From Streptomyces malachitofuscus (lineage in GTDB: Bacteria; Actinomycetota; Actinomycetes; Streptomycetales; Streptomycetaceae): a stretch of 64,000 bases of DNA. The position numbers were made by a program, and so were the translations under genes. Positions 56,654-64,000 of the stretch are shown piece after piece. Each line of letters opens with the position of its first letter. The first letter of the stretch is position 1. The DNA lies in the NCBI RefSeq assembly GCF_014650055.1, contig NZ_BMUF01000008.1:310001-374000 (forward strand), in the 5' to 3' direction. The notes under the pieces were generated by a model. That model worked only from the letters and a program-made list of their open reading frames with translations, ran no database searches and was not told the DNA's origin.

Positions 56654-57499
56654 ATGTCCCACGAGGCTCACGAGCCCGAGACCCCGCATCTCGCCCCAAA
56701 AATTAATTGGAGCCAGGGGACGACCCCGTACGAGGACTACGTCAAGGCGGACGTCCTCACCCACCTCCAGCACACCCTCTCCGACGATCCCGGAGAGATG
56801 GTCTTCCTGGTCACCACCCAGGTGATGGAGCTGTGGTTCACCGTCATCGTCCACGAGTGGGAGACCGCGGCGAAGGCGCTGCGGGAGGACGACGTACCGA
56901 CCGCGGTCGACGCGCTGCGGCGGTCGCGGCGGGAGCTGGAGGCGCTGAACGCCTCCTGGCGGCCGCTGAGCGGCCTCACCCCCGCGCAGTTCAACTCCTA
57001 CCGCGGCGCCCTCGGCGAGGGGTCCGGTTTCCAGTCGGCGATGTACCGGCGCATGGAGTTCCTGCTCGGCGACAAGTCCGCGTCCATGCTGGTCCCGCAC
57101 CGGGGCGCGCCGCGCGTGCACGCCGAGCTGGAGAAGGCCCTGCACGAACCGAGCCTCTACGACGAGGTGCTGCGGTTCCTGGCACGGCGCGGGCACGCGA
57201 TCCCGGACGAGGTGCTGCGGCGCGACGTGTCGCAGAAGTACGAGCCGTCGGCCCAGGTGGAGGCGGTCTGGACGGCCGTCTACGCGGGTGACGAGCGGGA
57301 CGACGTCGCCCGCCTGGGCGAGGCCCTGACCGATGTCGCCGAGCTGGTGTGGCGCTGGCGCAACGACCACCTGGTCGCCACCCGCCGCGCGATGGGCGCC
57401 AAGACCGGCACGGGCGGCTCCGCCGGGGTGGCCTGGCTGGAGAAGCGGGCGCAGAAGAGCGTGTTCCCCGAGCTGTGGACGGCGCGGTCCTATGTCTGA
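56654..57499 (+). CDS. kynA: Tryptophan 2,3-dioxygenase
   Basis: A 281-residue heme enzyme that opens the indole ring to N-formylkynurenine. It starts with the family YEDYVKADVLTHLQ and has VTTQVMELWFTVIVHEWETA, the conserved FNSYRGALGEGSGFQS loop, and the proximal heme His region WRNDHLVATRRAMG. AGGAGA precedes the ATG. Its stop lies inside the start of kynureninase, so they are coupled. Confidence 0.97.
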   Translation: MSHEAHEPETPHLAPKINWSQGTTPYEDYVKADVLTHLQHTLSDDPGEMVFLVTTQVMELWFTVIVHEWETAAKALREDDVPTAVDALRRSRRELEALNASWRPLSGLTPAQFNSYRGALGEGSGFQSAMYRRMEFLLGDKSASMLVPHRGAPRVHAELEKALHEPSLYDEVLRFLARRGHAIPDEVLRRDVSQKYEPSAQVEAVWTAVYAGDERDDVARLGEALTDVAELVWRWRNDHLVATRRAMGAKTGTGGSAGVAWLEKRAQKSVFPELWTARSYV

Positions 57500-58685
57500 G
57501 CTCGCGCTGACGGCGGAGAAGCTGGACGCCGCCGACGAACTGGCCGCCAAGCGGCAGGAGTTCACCCTCGACGACGTGGTCTACCTCGACGGCAACTCAC
57601 TGGGCGCGCTGCCCGTGGCCGTCCCCGGACGGGTCGAGGACGTGGTGCGCCGGCAGTGGGGCGAGCTGCGGATCCGGTCCTGGACGGAAGGCGGCTGGTG
57701 GACGGCGCCGGAGCGGATCGGCGACCGGATCGCGCCACTGGTCGGTGCGGCGGCCGGGCAGATCGTGGTCGGCGACTCCACCAGTGTCAACGTCTTCAAG
57801 GCACTGGTGGGCGCGGTGCGGCTGGCGCGGTCGGCCGGTCCCGGGCGGGACGAGATCCTGGTCGACGCGACCACGTTCCCCACGGACGGCTACATCGCCG
57901 ATTCGGCGGCCCGGATGACCGGCTGCACGCTGCGTCCGGTGGCGCCGTCCGAGGTCCGGGACGCGCTGGGCGACCGCACGGCGGCCGTGCTGCTCAACCA
58001 CGTCGACTACCGCACCGGACGGCTGCACGACCTGCCGTCGCTGACGGCCGCCGTGCACGCGGCGGGCGCGTACGTCGTCTGGGACCTGTGCCACAGCGCG
58101 GGCGCGCTGCCGGTCGGGCTGGACGAGCACGGCGTGGACCTGGCGGTCGGCTGCACCTACAAGTATCTGAACGGCGGTCCCGGTTCACCGGCGTTCCTGT
58201 ACGTGCGCACCGGTCTGCAGGACCGTTTCGACTCCCCGCTGCCCGGCTGGAACTCCCACGCGGAACCCTTCGGGATGCGTGCGGACTACCGGCCGGCGGC
58301 GGGCGCGCTGCGCGGGCGCGTCGGTACCCCCGACATCCTCTCCATGCTCGCCCTGGAGGCGGCCCTGGAGGTCTGGGACGGCGTGACGGTCGACGCGGTG
58401 CGGGCCAAGTCGCTCGCGCTGACGGACTTCTTCCTGGAGTGCGTCGGGGAGTACGTGCCCGAGGGCCGGGTCGAGTGCGTGACGCCGCGTCCGCACGGGG
58501 AGCGGGGCAGCCAGGTCGCGCTGCGTTGCCCGGACGCGGGTGAGGTGATGAAGCGGCTGATCGAGCGGGACGTGGTCGGCGACTTCCGTCACCCGGACGT
58601 CCTCCGCTTCGGGTTCACCCCGCTGTACGTCGGCTTCGCGGACGTGGAGCGGGCGGCGCGGGTGCTGGCGGACGTGCTGGCGTGA
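57492..58685 (+). CDS. kynU: Kynureninase
   Basis: A 397-residue PLP enzyme that cleaves kynurenine to anthranilate and alanine. VYLDGNSLGALP opens the family and the PLP-binding lysine lies in CTYKYLNGGPGSPAF. The ATG at 57492 overlaps the dioxygenase end by eight bases. Anthranilate may be catabolised or used for secondary metabolites; no such genes are in the window. Confidence 0.96.
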   Translation: MSELALTAEKLDAADELAAKRQEFTLDDVVYLDGNSLGALPVAVPGRVEDVVRRQWGELRIRSWTEGGWWTAPERIGDRIAPLVGAAAGQIVVGDSTSVNVFKALVGAVRLARSAGPGRDEILVDATTFPTDGYIADSAARMTGCTLRPVAPSEVRDALGDRTAAVLLNHVDYRTGRLHDLPSLTAAVHAAGAYVVWDLCHSAGALPVGLDEHGVDLAVGCTYKYLNGGPGSPAFLYVRTGLQDRFDSPLPGWNSHAEPFGMRADYRPAAGALRGRVGTPDILSMLALEAALEVWDGVTVDAVRAKSLALTDFFLECVGEYVPEGRVECVTPRPHGERGSQVALRCPDAGEVMKRLIERDVVGDFRHPDVLRFGFTPLYVGFADVERAARVLADVLA

Positions 58686-58688
58686 TCG

Positions 58689-58745
58689 GGGGCCGGGGGT
58701 GACGTCGTACGGGGTGATGTCGTACGGCGTCATCCCCCGGCCCGC
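58689..58745. terminator. Imperfect hairpin between kynU and formamidase gene
   Basis: GGGCCGGGGGTGACGTCGTACG pairs imperfectly with CGTACGGCGTCATCCCCCGGCCC; a direct repeat GTCGTACGG also lies within. It may attenuate read-through into the third kyn gene. Confidence 0.45.
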
Positions 58746-58860
58746 TGACCGAGCGTGACATCCCCATGTCGGGGCACGTGGGCGCCCTGATACCGTCCCG
58801 CCGAACGGCCGCGTTCCCGCCCGGTCCGTCACCCACGTTGCATCGCTGAGAGGTTGGAGC

Positions 58861-59727
58861 ATGACGGACGACGTCGCAGCCGCCCGGGCCGCCGCCGAGG
58901 AGCAGTCGGCGCTCTCCCACCCGCCCGTCGAACCCGACGCCACGGTGACGTACGGCGACGATCCGGACCAGCTGATCGACCTCTACGTGCCGCGCGGGGC
59001 GGCCGGGCCCGCGCCCGTCGTCGTGGTGCTGCACGGCGGCGCCTGGCGGGCCCCGTACGACCGGCGTCACATCAGCCCGTTCGCCGCCTTCCTGGCGGGG
59101 CGGGGTTTCGCCGTGGCCAGTGTCGAGTACCGGCGCGGTGCCGGGGAGCCGGGCGGTGCCGCGGTCGCCGGGCGGTGGCCCGACACGTTCGACGACGTCG
59201 CCGCCGCGATGGACGCGTTGCCCGCGCTGATCCGGGAGCACCTGCCGGGAGCCGATCCGCGGCGCGTCGTCCTCACCGGGCACTCGGCCGGCGGCCATCT
59301 GGCGCTGTGGGCCGCCGCCCGGCACCTGCTGCCCGCCGACGCCCCGTGGCGCACCGCTGCTCCGGCGCCCCTGCGCGGTGTCGTCGCCCTCGCCCCGATC
59401 GCCGACCTCGCGGTCGCCGACAAGCTCGGTGTGTGCGGTGACGCGGTGCGCCAACTCCTCGGCGGCGACGATGACTTCGCCGAGCGCAGGCCCAGTGCCG
59501 ATCCGGCGCTGCTGCTTCCGACCGGTATCGCCACCACCCTGGTGCAGGGGCGCACCGACGTCGACGTACCGCAGGCGGTCGCCGAGGCGTACGCGGAGGC
59601 GGCGGCCAAGGCGGGGGAGGTGGTGGGGGTGACGTTGCTGGAGGACGTGGGGCACTTTCCACTGATCGATCCTGCGGCGGACGCGTGTGCGGTGGTGGCG
59701 GAGGAGATCGCCCAACTGGCCTGGTGA
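58861..59727 (+). CDS. Alpha/beta hydrolase, probable kynurenine formamidase
   Basis: A 288-residue serine hydrolase. The oxyanion motif VVLHGGAWR (HGGxW, typical of eukaryote-like arylformamidases) and nucleophile elbow LTGHSAGGHLALW are clear; the catalytic His is in LEDVGHFPLIDP. Its position after tryptophan dioxygenase and kynureninase supplies the missing step, hydrolysis of N-formylkynurenine. GGAG is five bases before the ATG. General esterase is the alternative. Confidence 0.85.
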   Translation: MTDDVAAARAAAEEQSALSHPPVEPDATVTYGDDPDQLIDLYVPRGAAGPAPVVVVLHGGAWRAPYDRRHISPFAAFLAGRGFAVASVEYRRGAGEPGGAAVAGRWPDTFDDVAAAMDALPALIREHLPGADPRRVVLTGHSAGGHLALWAAARHLLPADAPWRTAAPAPLRGVVALAPIADLAVADKLGVCGDAVRQLLGGDDDFAERRPSADPALLLPTGIATTLVQGRTDVDVPQAVAEAYAEAAAKAGEVVGVTLLEDVGHFPLIDPAADACAVVAEEIAQLAW

Positions 59728-59864
59728 ACCGGGCGCGTGTCATACCCCTAGTACCTGAGAGCTACCCCGTGAGTGAGTCCCTCGGCGGGACGCGGGTTAC
59801 CTGCGGTGATCCGTAACTTCCCTTTCTGACAGGCCCGGTGGTCGGGCCGAGGGGGAGGGTGGCG

Positions 59865-61010
59865 ATGGGACGCCGTGGGGCGGGGAAACCGGGGAGCGCG
59901 AACGCGGGCAGTCGTGCCTCCCCCAGTGCCTTGAAGGGCCTGGGAGGTGCCCCCAGGGCGATGGGGGTCCCCCCGCTCGAGCGAAGTCGAGAGTGGGGGA
60001 GGGTGGGCGCGGCGGCACCCCGCAAACGCCGGGTCGTGCAACCGGTTCCCGGCCCACGCCGACGCCGGTGCAGAGGGAAGGCGACCGCGCGGTGGCGCCG
60101 GACGGCGCTCGCGTCGGTCGTCGCCGGAGCGGTTGCCGTGCCGTTGGCCGGGGCGGCCCGGCCGCAGGTGCCCGCGCCGCCGCCCGCCGTGCTCGCGGCG
60201 CCCTCCGCGGCCACCCTGGAGGCGACCTACGCCGCCCACCGGGCGGGCGCCGAGGAAGCCGCCCGGATGGCCGCCGCGTACGGGGACCGGCGGCGGGCCA
60301 ACGCCGATCGCGCCCTGGCCCGGCGGCAGTTGCTGCACTTCGACGGGCGCGGGGCCGGGCTGGTCACCGAGGTGCTCGGCGATCTCAAGGGGGCCGGCCG
60401 TGTCGCCGTCCTCGTGCCCGGCTCCGACACCTCGATCGACACCTACGGCCGGTTCCGTGCCGCCGCCCTCGCCCTGCACGAGCGGCTCGGTGAGCGTGCC
60501 GCGGTCGTGGCCTGGCTCGGCTACGAGACGCCCGGCACTCTCAGCACCGCCGTCGCCACCACCGCCCGCGCGGAGGAGGCCGCACCGGGACTCCGGGCGC
60601 TGGTGGGCGACGTGCGTGCCGTCGCCGGACAGCGGGCCCGTGTCTCCCTCCTGTGCCACTCCTACGGCTCCGTCGTCTGCGCCCGCGCCGCCCACGGTCT
60701 CGACGTCGACGACATCGCCCTCCTCGGCAGCCCCGGCACCGGCGCCGACACCGCCGCCGGTCTGCACACCCCGGCCAGGATCTGGGCCGCCCGGGGCGCC
60801 GACGACTGGGTCGAGAACGTCCCGCACCTCAGCGCGGGTCTCTTCGGCACCACCGTCGGCTTCGGCACCGACCCCCTGTCCCCGGAGTTCGGCGCCCGTG
60901 TCTTCGCGGCCGGCGACGGCGGTCACAGCGACTACTTCGCCCCCGGCTCCACCTCCCTGGCCAACCTGACCCGGATCGTCCTCGGCGAGACCCCGGCGGT
61001 GACCCCATGA
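59865..61010 (+). CDS. DUF1023-like alpha/beta hydrolase with repeat-derived N-terminus
   Basis: A 381-residue protein. The first ~45 residues are encoded by a Streptomyces-type palindromic repeat and have no protein-like character. A basic stretch and hydrophobic segment follow (TALASVVAGAVAVPLAGAAR), probably a signal or anchor. The C-terminal domain is an alpha/beta hydrolase with VAVLVPGSDTSIDTYGRF, nucleophile elbow LLCHSYGSVVCAR and His in GGHSDYFAPGS. ATG 59865 has an excellent GGGGGAGGG site, but GTG 60003 just past the repeat may be the older start. It overlaps the next gene (ATGA). Confidence 0.8.
   Translation: MGRRGAGKPGSANAGSRASPSALKGLGGAPRAMGVPPLERSREWGRVGAAAPRKRRVVQPVPGPRRRRCRGKATARWRRTALASVVAGAVAVPLAGAARPQVPAPPPAVLAAPSAATLEATYAAHRAGAEEAARMAAAYGDRRRANADRALARRQLLHFDGRGAGLVTEVLGDLKGAGRVAVLVPGSDTSIDTYGRFRAAALALHERLGERAAVVAWLGYETPGTLSTAVATTARAEEAAPGLRALVGDVRAVAGQRARVSLLCHSYGSVVCARAAHGLDVDDIALLGSPGTGADTAAGLHTPARIWAARGADDWVENVPHLSAGLFGTTVGFGTDPLSPEFGARVFAAGDGGHSDYFAPGSTSLANLTRIVLGETPAVTP
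59939..60003. repeat. Palindromic repeat in the coding start of the DUF1023-like gene
   Basis: A compound element: CCTGGG...CCCAGG (59939-59957), then GGGGGTCCCCC and TCCCCCCGCTCGA-loop-TCGAGAGTGGGGGA (59968-60000). Similar GC palindromes with a CTCGAGCG core recur in Streptomyces intergenic DNA, from memory. Here it stays in frame. Confidence 0.65.
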
Positions 61011-62191
61011 CTCGTCCCGCAGCCGCGCTGTGCCACGCCGCCCGGCGCGTCGACGCGGCCACCCCCGCCCACCGCGACCGTGCCGTGGACGCCCTGCGGG
61101 CCGGCGCCGTCCTCGGTGTCGTCCTGGGCCACTGGCTGGTCACCGCCCTCGTCGCCGACGGCCGTACGCTGCGCACCGCCAGCCCCCTCCAGCACCTGCC
61201 GTGGCTGGCCCCGGTCTCCTGGACGTTCCAGACGCTCGCCGTGTTCTTCCTGGTCGGCGGCCATGTCGCGACCCGCTCGTACGGATCGGCCCGCGCCCGC
61301 GGCGTCCCGTACCACCGGTGGCTGCGGGCGCGGCTGGCCCGGCTGTTCACCCCGGTCGCCGCCGTCCTCGCGCTGTGGACGGCCGTCGCCCTCGCCCTGG
61401 TGCTCTCCGGGACCGAGTACGCCACCACCCGCACGCTGGTGAAGCTCGCCCTGTCGCCCCTGTGGTTCCTGCTGGTCTTCGCCGTGCTCACCGCCGCCAC
61501 CCCGCTCCTCACCCGCCTTCATCCGCTGTGGCCGCTCGCCGTGGTCCTCCACGTCGACCTGCTCCGGTTCGGGCTCGGCGCCCCCGACGGGATCGGCCTG
61601 CTGAACGTGGCGGCCGGCTGGCTGGTGCCGTACACCCTGGGTGCCGCGTGGACCCGGGGCGAGCTGGAGCGCCGCAGGTCCGGCTGGATCCTCCTGGTCG
61701 CGGGGTCGGCGGCCACGGCCGTGCTCGTCGCCCGGGCCGGTTATCCGGCGTCGATGGTCGGCGTCCCCGGTGCCGGGATCTCCAACCTCGACCCGCCGAC
61801 GCTGGCCGTCGTCACCTTCGGCCTCGCCCAGTGCGGGCTCGCGCTGCTGCTGCGGGACCCGTTGCGCCGCGCGATGCGGCGTCCCGTGGCGTGGGCGGCG
61901 GTGGCGCTGGTCAACCTCTCCGCGATGACGGTCTTCCTCTGGCACCAGACCGCCCTGATGGCGACCACCGCCACCGGCCTCCTGGCCGGCCGCCTCCCCG
62001 GTCTGCACACCGTGCCCGACGGTCTCGGCTGGGTCGCCGCCCGGCTGGTCTGGCTGCCCGTGTTCGCGCTCGCCCTCGCGCTCTGCTGGGCGGCGTTCCG
62101 GCACTGGGAGCGGGGTGGCGGAGGGCGGCGCGGGCGGTCCCGGGTGGTCCGCGCGCACCGGCCCACGACGAAGGAGGCAGGTCGTGTCTAG
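61007..62191 (+). CDS. Acyltransferase-3 family membrane protein
   Basis: A 394-residue protein with about ten hydrophobic helices. VDALRAGAVLGVVLGHWLVT (family 'R..A...V...H') and FFLVGGHVATRSYG ('F.SGF') identify the OafA/YrhL-type acyltransferase-3. It would acetylate or acylate a surface sugar or lipid. The ATG overlaps the hydrolase stop, so the two proteins are co-translated. Confidence 0.88.
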   Translation: MTRPAAALCHAARRVDAATPAHRDRAVDALRAGAVLGVVLGHWLVTALVADGRTLRTASPLQHLPWLAPVSWTFQTLAVFFLVGGHVATRSYGSARARGVPYHRWLRARLARLFTPVAAVLALWTAVALALVLSGTEYATTRTLVKLALSPLWFLLVFAVLTAATPLLTRLHPLWPLAVVLHVDLLRFGLGAPDGIGLLNVAAGWLVPYTLGAAWTRGELERRRSGWILLVAGSAATAVLVARAGYPASMVGVPGAGISNLDPPTLAVVTFGLAQCGLALLLRDPLRRAMRRPVAWAAVALVNLSAMTVFLWHQTALMATTATGLLAGRLPGLHTVPDGLGWVAARLVWLPVFALALALCWAAFRHWERGGGGRRGRSRVVRAHRPTTKEAGRV

Positions 62192-63527
62192 GCTCAACCA
62201 TGTGGCGGACAAGGGGGCGAAGGCCGTTCTGCGGTGGCTTCGGGCGGCGCGGGCGGACCTGCTGACGGTGCGCGCGGACCCGTTGCCGCCGTCGGAGTGG
62301 CTGCGCTGGGTGCCGCACGGGTTCGTGTTCCTGGCCGCGTTCGGCATCTTCTTCGGCGATCTGAACCAGCTCCAGGGGTACGGGAGGATCGGCCACGGCA
62401 ACGCCCTGCTGGTCGCGCTCGGACAGTGCGGGGCGGCCGTCCTCGCGCTGCGGCGTCCGGTGCCTGCGCTGTGGCTGTCGCTCATCGCCTCGCTGGCGGG
62501 CGCGGTCCTGGCGCGCCGCATGCTGATGGCCGGCCAGATCGACGGGTTCCCGTGGCCCTGGCACGCCTGGGGGATCGCGACCCACACACTGGTGCTGCTG
62601 CTGCTCGCCCTGCGCGTGCCCACCCGCGTCTCCGTCGAGGCGTGGGCCGTGACGGCCCTGCTCACCTATGTCCTCCAGGGCCTGTGGGGCGCGTGGAACC
62701 ATTCGGCCACCGGCCAGACCGCCGTCGTCCTGTTCGCCGTCGCCGTCGTCCTCGGCAGCGCCCTGCGCGGCCGCCGCGAGGCCCGCGCCGAACTGCTGGA
62801 GCAGACCACGCTCACCGCCGAGGAACGCGCCCGGCGCACCCTGCTGGAGGAACGCGGCCGCATCGCACGGGAGTTGCACGACGTGGTGGCCCACCACATG
62901 TCGGTGATCTCCATCCAGGCCCAGGTCGCCCCGCACCTGGTGCAGAACCCGTCCGACGAGCTGAAGGAGAACCTCGCCGGCATACGGCAGAACGCCGTCG
63001 AGGCGCTCACCGAACTGCGCCGCGTCCTGGACGTACTGCGCTCCGAGCACCCGGCCCCCGGCGAGCGCGCGGACGTCCCGGACACCACCCGGCACGCGCC
63101 CCAGCCCACGCTGGACCGGCTCGAGGCGCTGGTGGAGAACACCCGGGCCGCCGGACTCACCGTCACCACGGAGATCAGCGGCGAGCGGCGCCCGCTGCCG
63201 CCCGGGGTGGAACTGTCGGCGTACCGGATCGTGCAGGAGGCGCTCAGCAACGTCCTGCGGCACGCCCCCGGCGCGACCGCCCACGTCACCCTGGCCTACG
63301 ATCCGCGGGGGCTGCGGGTGGAGGTCGCCGACACCGGCGCCGCCCGCGAGGCACCGCCGTCCTCCGGCGCCGGGCACGGGCTGCTCGGCATGCGGGAGCG
63401 GGCCGTGATGCTGGGCGGCAGGCTGACGGCCGGCCCCCGGTCGGGACGCGGCTACAAGGTCGACGCCTACCTCCCGGACTCCGCCCCGCCCGCTTCCGAA
63501 CTCCCTCCCCAGGACGGCACCGCATGA
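62184..63527 (+). CDS. NarL-system sensor histidine kinase
   Basis: A 447-residue kinase. Five to six N-terminal transmembrane helices (~45-205), a short coiled coil, then HisKA_3 with phospho-acceptor His in RIARELHDVVAHHMSVISIQ, and a HATPase domain ending in GHGLLGMRERAVMLGG. AAGGAGG precedes GTG 62184. The membrane sensor has little extracytoplasmic sequence, which suggests intramembrane sensing. Stop overlaps the regulator ATG. Confidence 0.92.
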   Translation: MSRLNHVADKGAKAVLRWLRAARADLLTVRADPLPPSEWLRWVPHGFVFLAAFGIFFGDLNQLQGYGRIGHGNALLVALGQCGAAVLALRRPVPALWLSLIASLAGAVLARRMLMAGQIDGFPWPWHAWGIATHTLVLLLLALRVPTRVSVEAWAVTALLTYVLQGLWGAWNHSATGQTAVVLFAVAVVLGSALRGRREARAELLEQTTLTAEERARRTLLEERGRIARELHDVVAHHMSVISIQAQVAPHLVQNPSDELKENLAGIRQNAVEALTELRRVLDVLRSEHPAPGERADVPDTTRHAPQPTLDRLEALVENTRAAGLTVTTEISGERRPLPPGVELSAYRIVQEALSNVLRHAPGATAHVTLAYDPRGLRVEVADTGAAREAPPSSGAGHGLLGMRERAVMLGGRLTAGPRSGRGYKVDAYLPDSAPPASELPPQDGTA

Positions 63528-64000
63528 TCCGCGTACTCATCGCCGACGACCAGCAGATGGTCCGCCAGGGCTTCACCGTGCTGCTCAACACGCAGCCCGA
63601 CATCGAGGTGGTCGGCCAGGCGGTGGACGGACTCGACGCGGTCGCGCAGGTCGCCGAACTCGCCCCGGACGTCGTCCTGATGGACATCCGGATGCCCGAA
63701 CTCGGCGGCATCGAGGCCACCGCACGGATCACCACCGCCACCCCCGGCATCAGGGTCCTCGTGCTGACCACGTTCGACCTCGACGAGTACGTGTACGAGG
63801 CGCTGCGCGCCGGGGCGTCCGGCTTTCTGCTCAAGGACGCCTCCGCCGACCAGCTCGCCGAGGCGGTACGGGTGGTGGCGGCCGGGGACGCCCTGCTCGC
63901 GCCCGGTGTCACCCGGCGGCTGATCGCCGAGTTCTCCCGGCTCGACCCCCGGCCCCGCACCCCGCTCAGACAGCGCGTCGGTGAGCTGACCGAACGCGAG
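63524..64000 (+). CDS. NarL/FixJ response regulator, cut by window end
   Basis: The first 159 residues of the partner regulator. The receiver is intact: IRVLIADDQQMVRQGF with acidic pair, phospho-acceptor Asp in DVVLMDIRMPELGG, and FLLKDASADQLAEAV. The sequence ends at the start of the LuxR helix-turn-helix (VGELTERE). ATG overlaps the kinase stop. Confidence 0.93.
   Translation, partial: MIRVLIADDQQMVRQGFTVLLNTQPDIEVVGQAVDGLDAVAQVAELAPDVVLMDIRMPELGGIEATARITTATPGIRVLVLTTFDLDEYVYEALRAGASGFLLKDASADQLAEAVRVVAAGDALLAPGVTRRLIAEFSRLDPRPRTPLRQRVGELTERE

Overview
The window is a high-GC actinobacterial chromosome segment, almost certainly Streptomyces. The signs are extreme third-position GC, many GTG starts, frequent leaderless promoters, a dnaK-grpE-dnaJ-hspR operon and clpB that both carry perfect HspR (HAIR) boxes, a mycobacterial-type EtfD, and 'actinobacterial-only' families such as DUF2617, DUF3151 and DUF1023. 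From memory the backbone resembles the dnaK-to-fba region of S. coelicolor; I could not align it.

Layout. (1) 1-8158: cell-envelope block with an L,D-transpeptidase lipoprotein, a FemAB-type peptidoglycan bridge enzyme, MurJ, and an OmpR regulator / histidine kinase / GerMN-like lipoprotein trio that looks like a reduced MtrAB-LpqB system, then a convergent epoxide hydrolase. (2) 8180-13600: an accessory patch next to a tRNA-Gly(CCC) gene, holding a CGNR regulator, two PIN-domain toxin-antitoxin pairs, a PIN remnant, a GNAT enzyme, a PIG-L deacetylase and a decayed excisionase/integrase. (3) 13655-20600: housekeeping genes (dcd, a phosphoribosyltransferase, a Yip1-like membrane protein, an FG-GAP secreted protein, EtfD). 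(4) 20601-27375: a MraY/WecA-like transferase, the dnaK operon and an orphan XylF-type lipoprotein. (5) 27393-32216: one atypical NarL-like regulator and three mutually paralogous LuxR-type regulators beside a small secreted peptide carrying a repeated DTAWS motif and a ligand-less Rieske-like protein. (6) 32302-36280: a PPOX protein, clpB and a YbjN protein.

(7) 36293-45735: a tightly coupled four-gene operon encoding a DUF6338-like membrane protein, a Clp_N/membrane protein, a 1052-residue CHAT-protease membrane protein and a 1493-residue Clp_N/TPR membrane protein. This is the best candidate for an undescribed system. (8) 46004-56545: a DapC-like aminotransferase, small secreted or membrane proteins, DUF2617, a membrane spermidine-synthase-like protein, an SRPBCC protein, an aldose epimerase, pyrE, class II fba, an MFS exporter and DUF3151. 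(9) 56654-59727: a complete tryptophan-to-anthranilate pathway (tryptophan dioxygenase, kynureninase, formamidase). (10) 59865-64000: a DUF1023-like hydrolase with a palindromic repeat in its N-terminus, an acyltransferase-3 and a NarL-type two-component pair cut by the window end.

How the genes work together. HspR represses its own operon and clpB through HAIR boxes, so chaperones DnaK/DnaJ/GrpE and the disaggregase ClpB form one heat-shock regulon. The envelope block pairs a flippase and a crosslinking enzyme with a two-component sensor. The kyn genes form a catabolic or supply route to anthranilate. All functions are predicted from sequence; no search or structure prediction was run.
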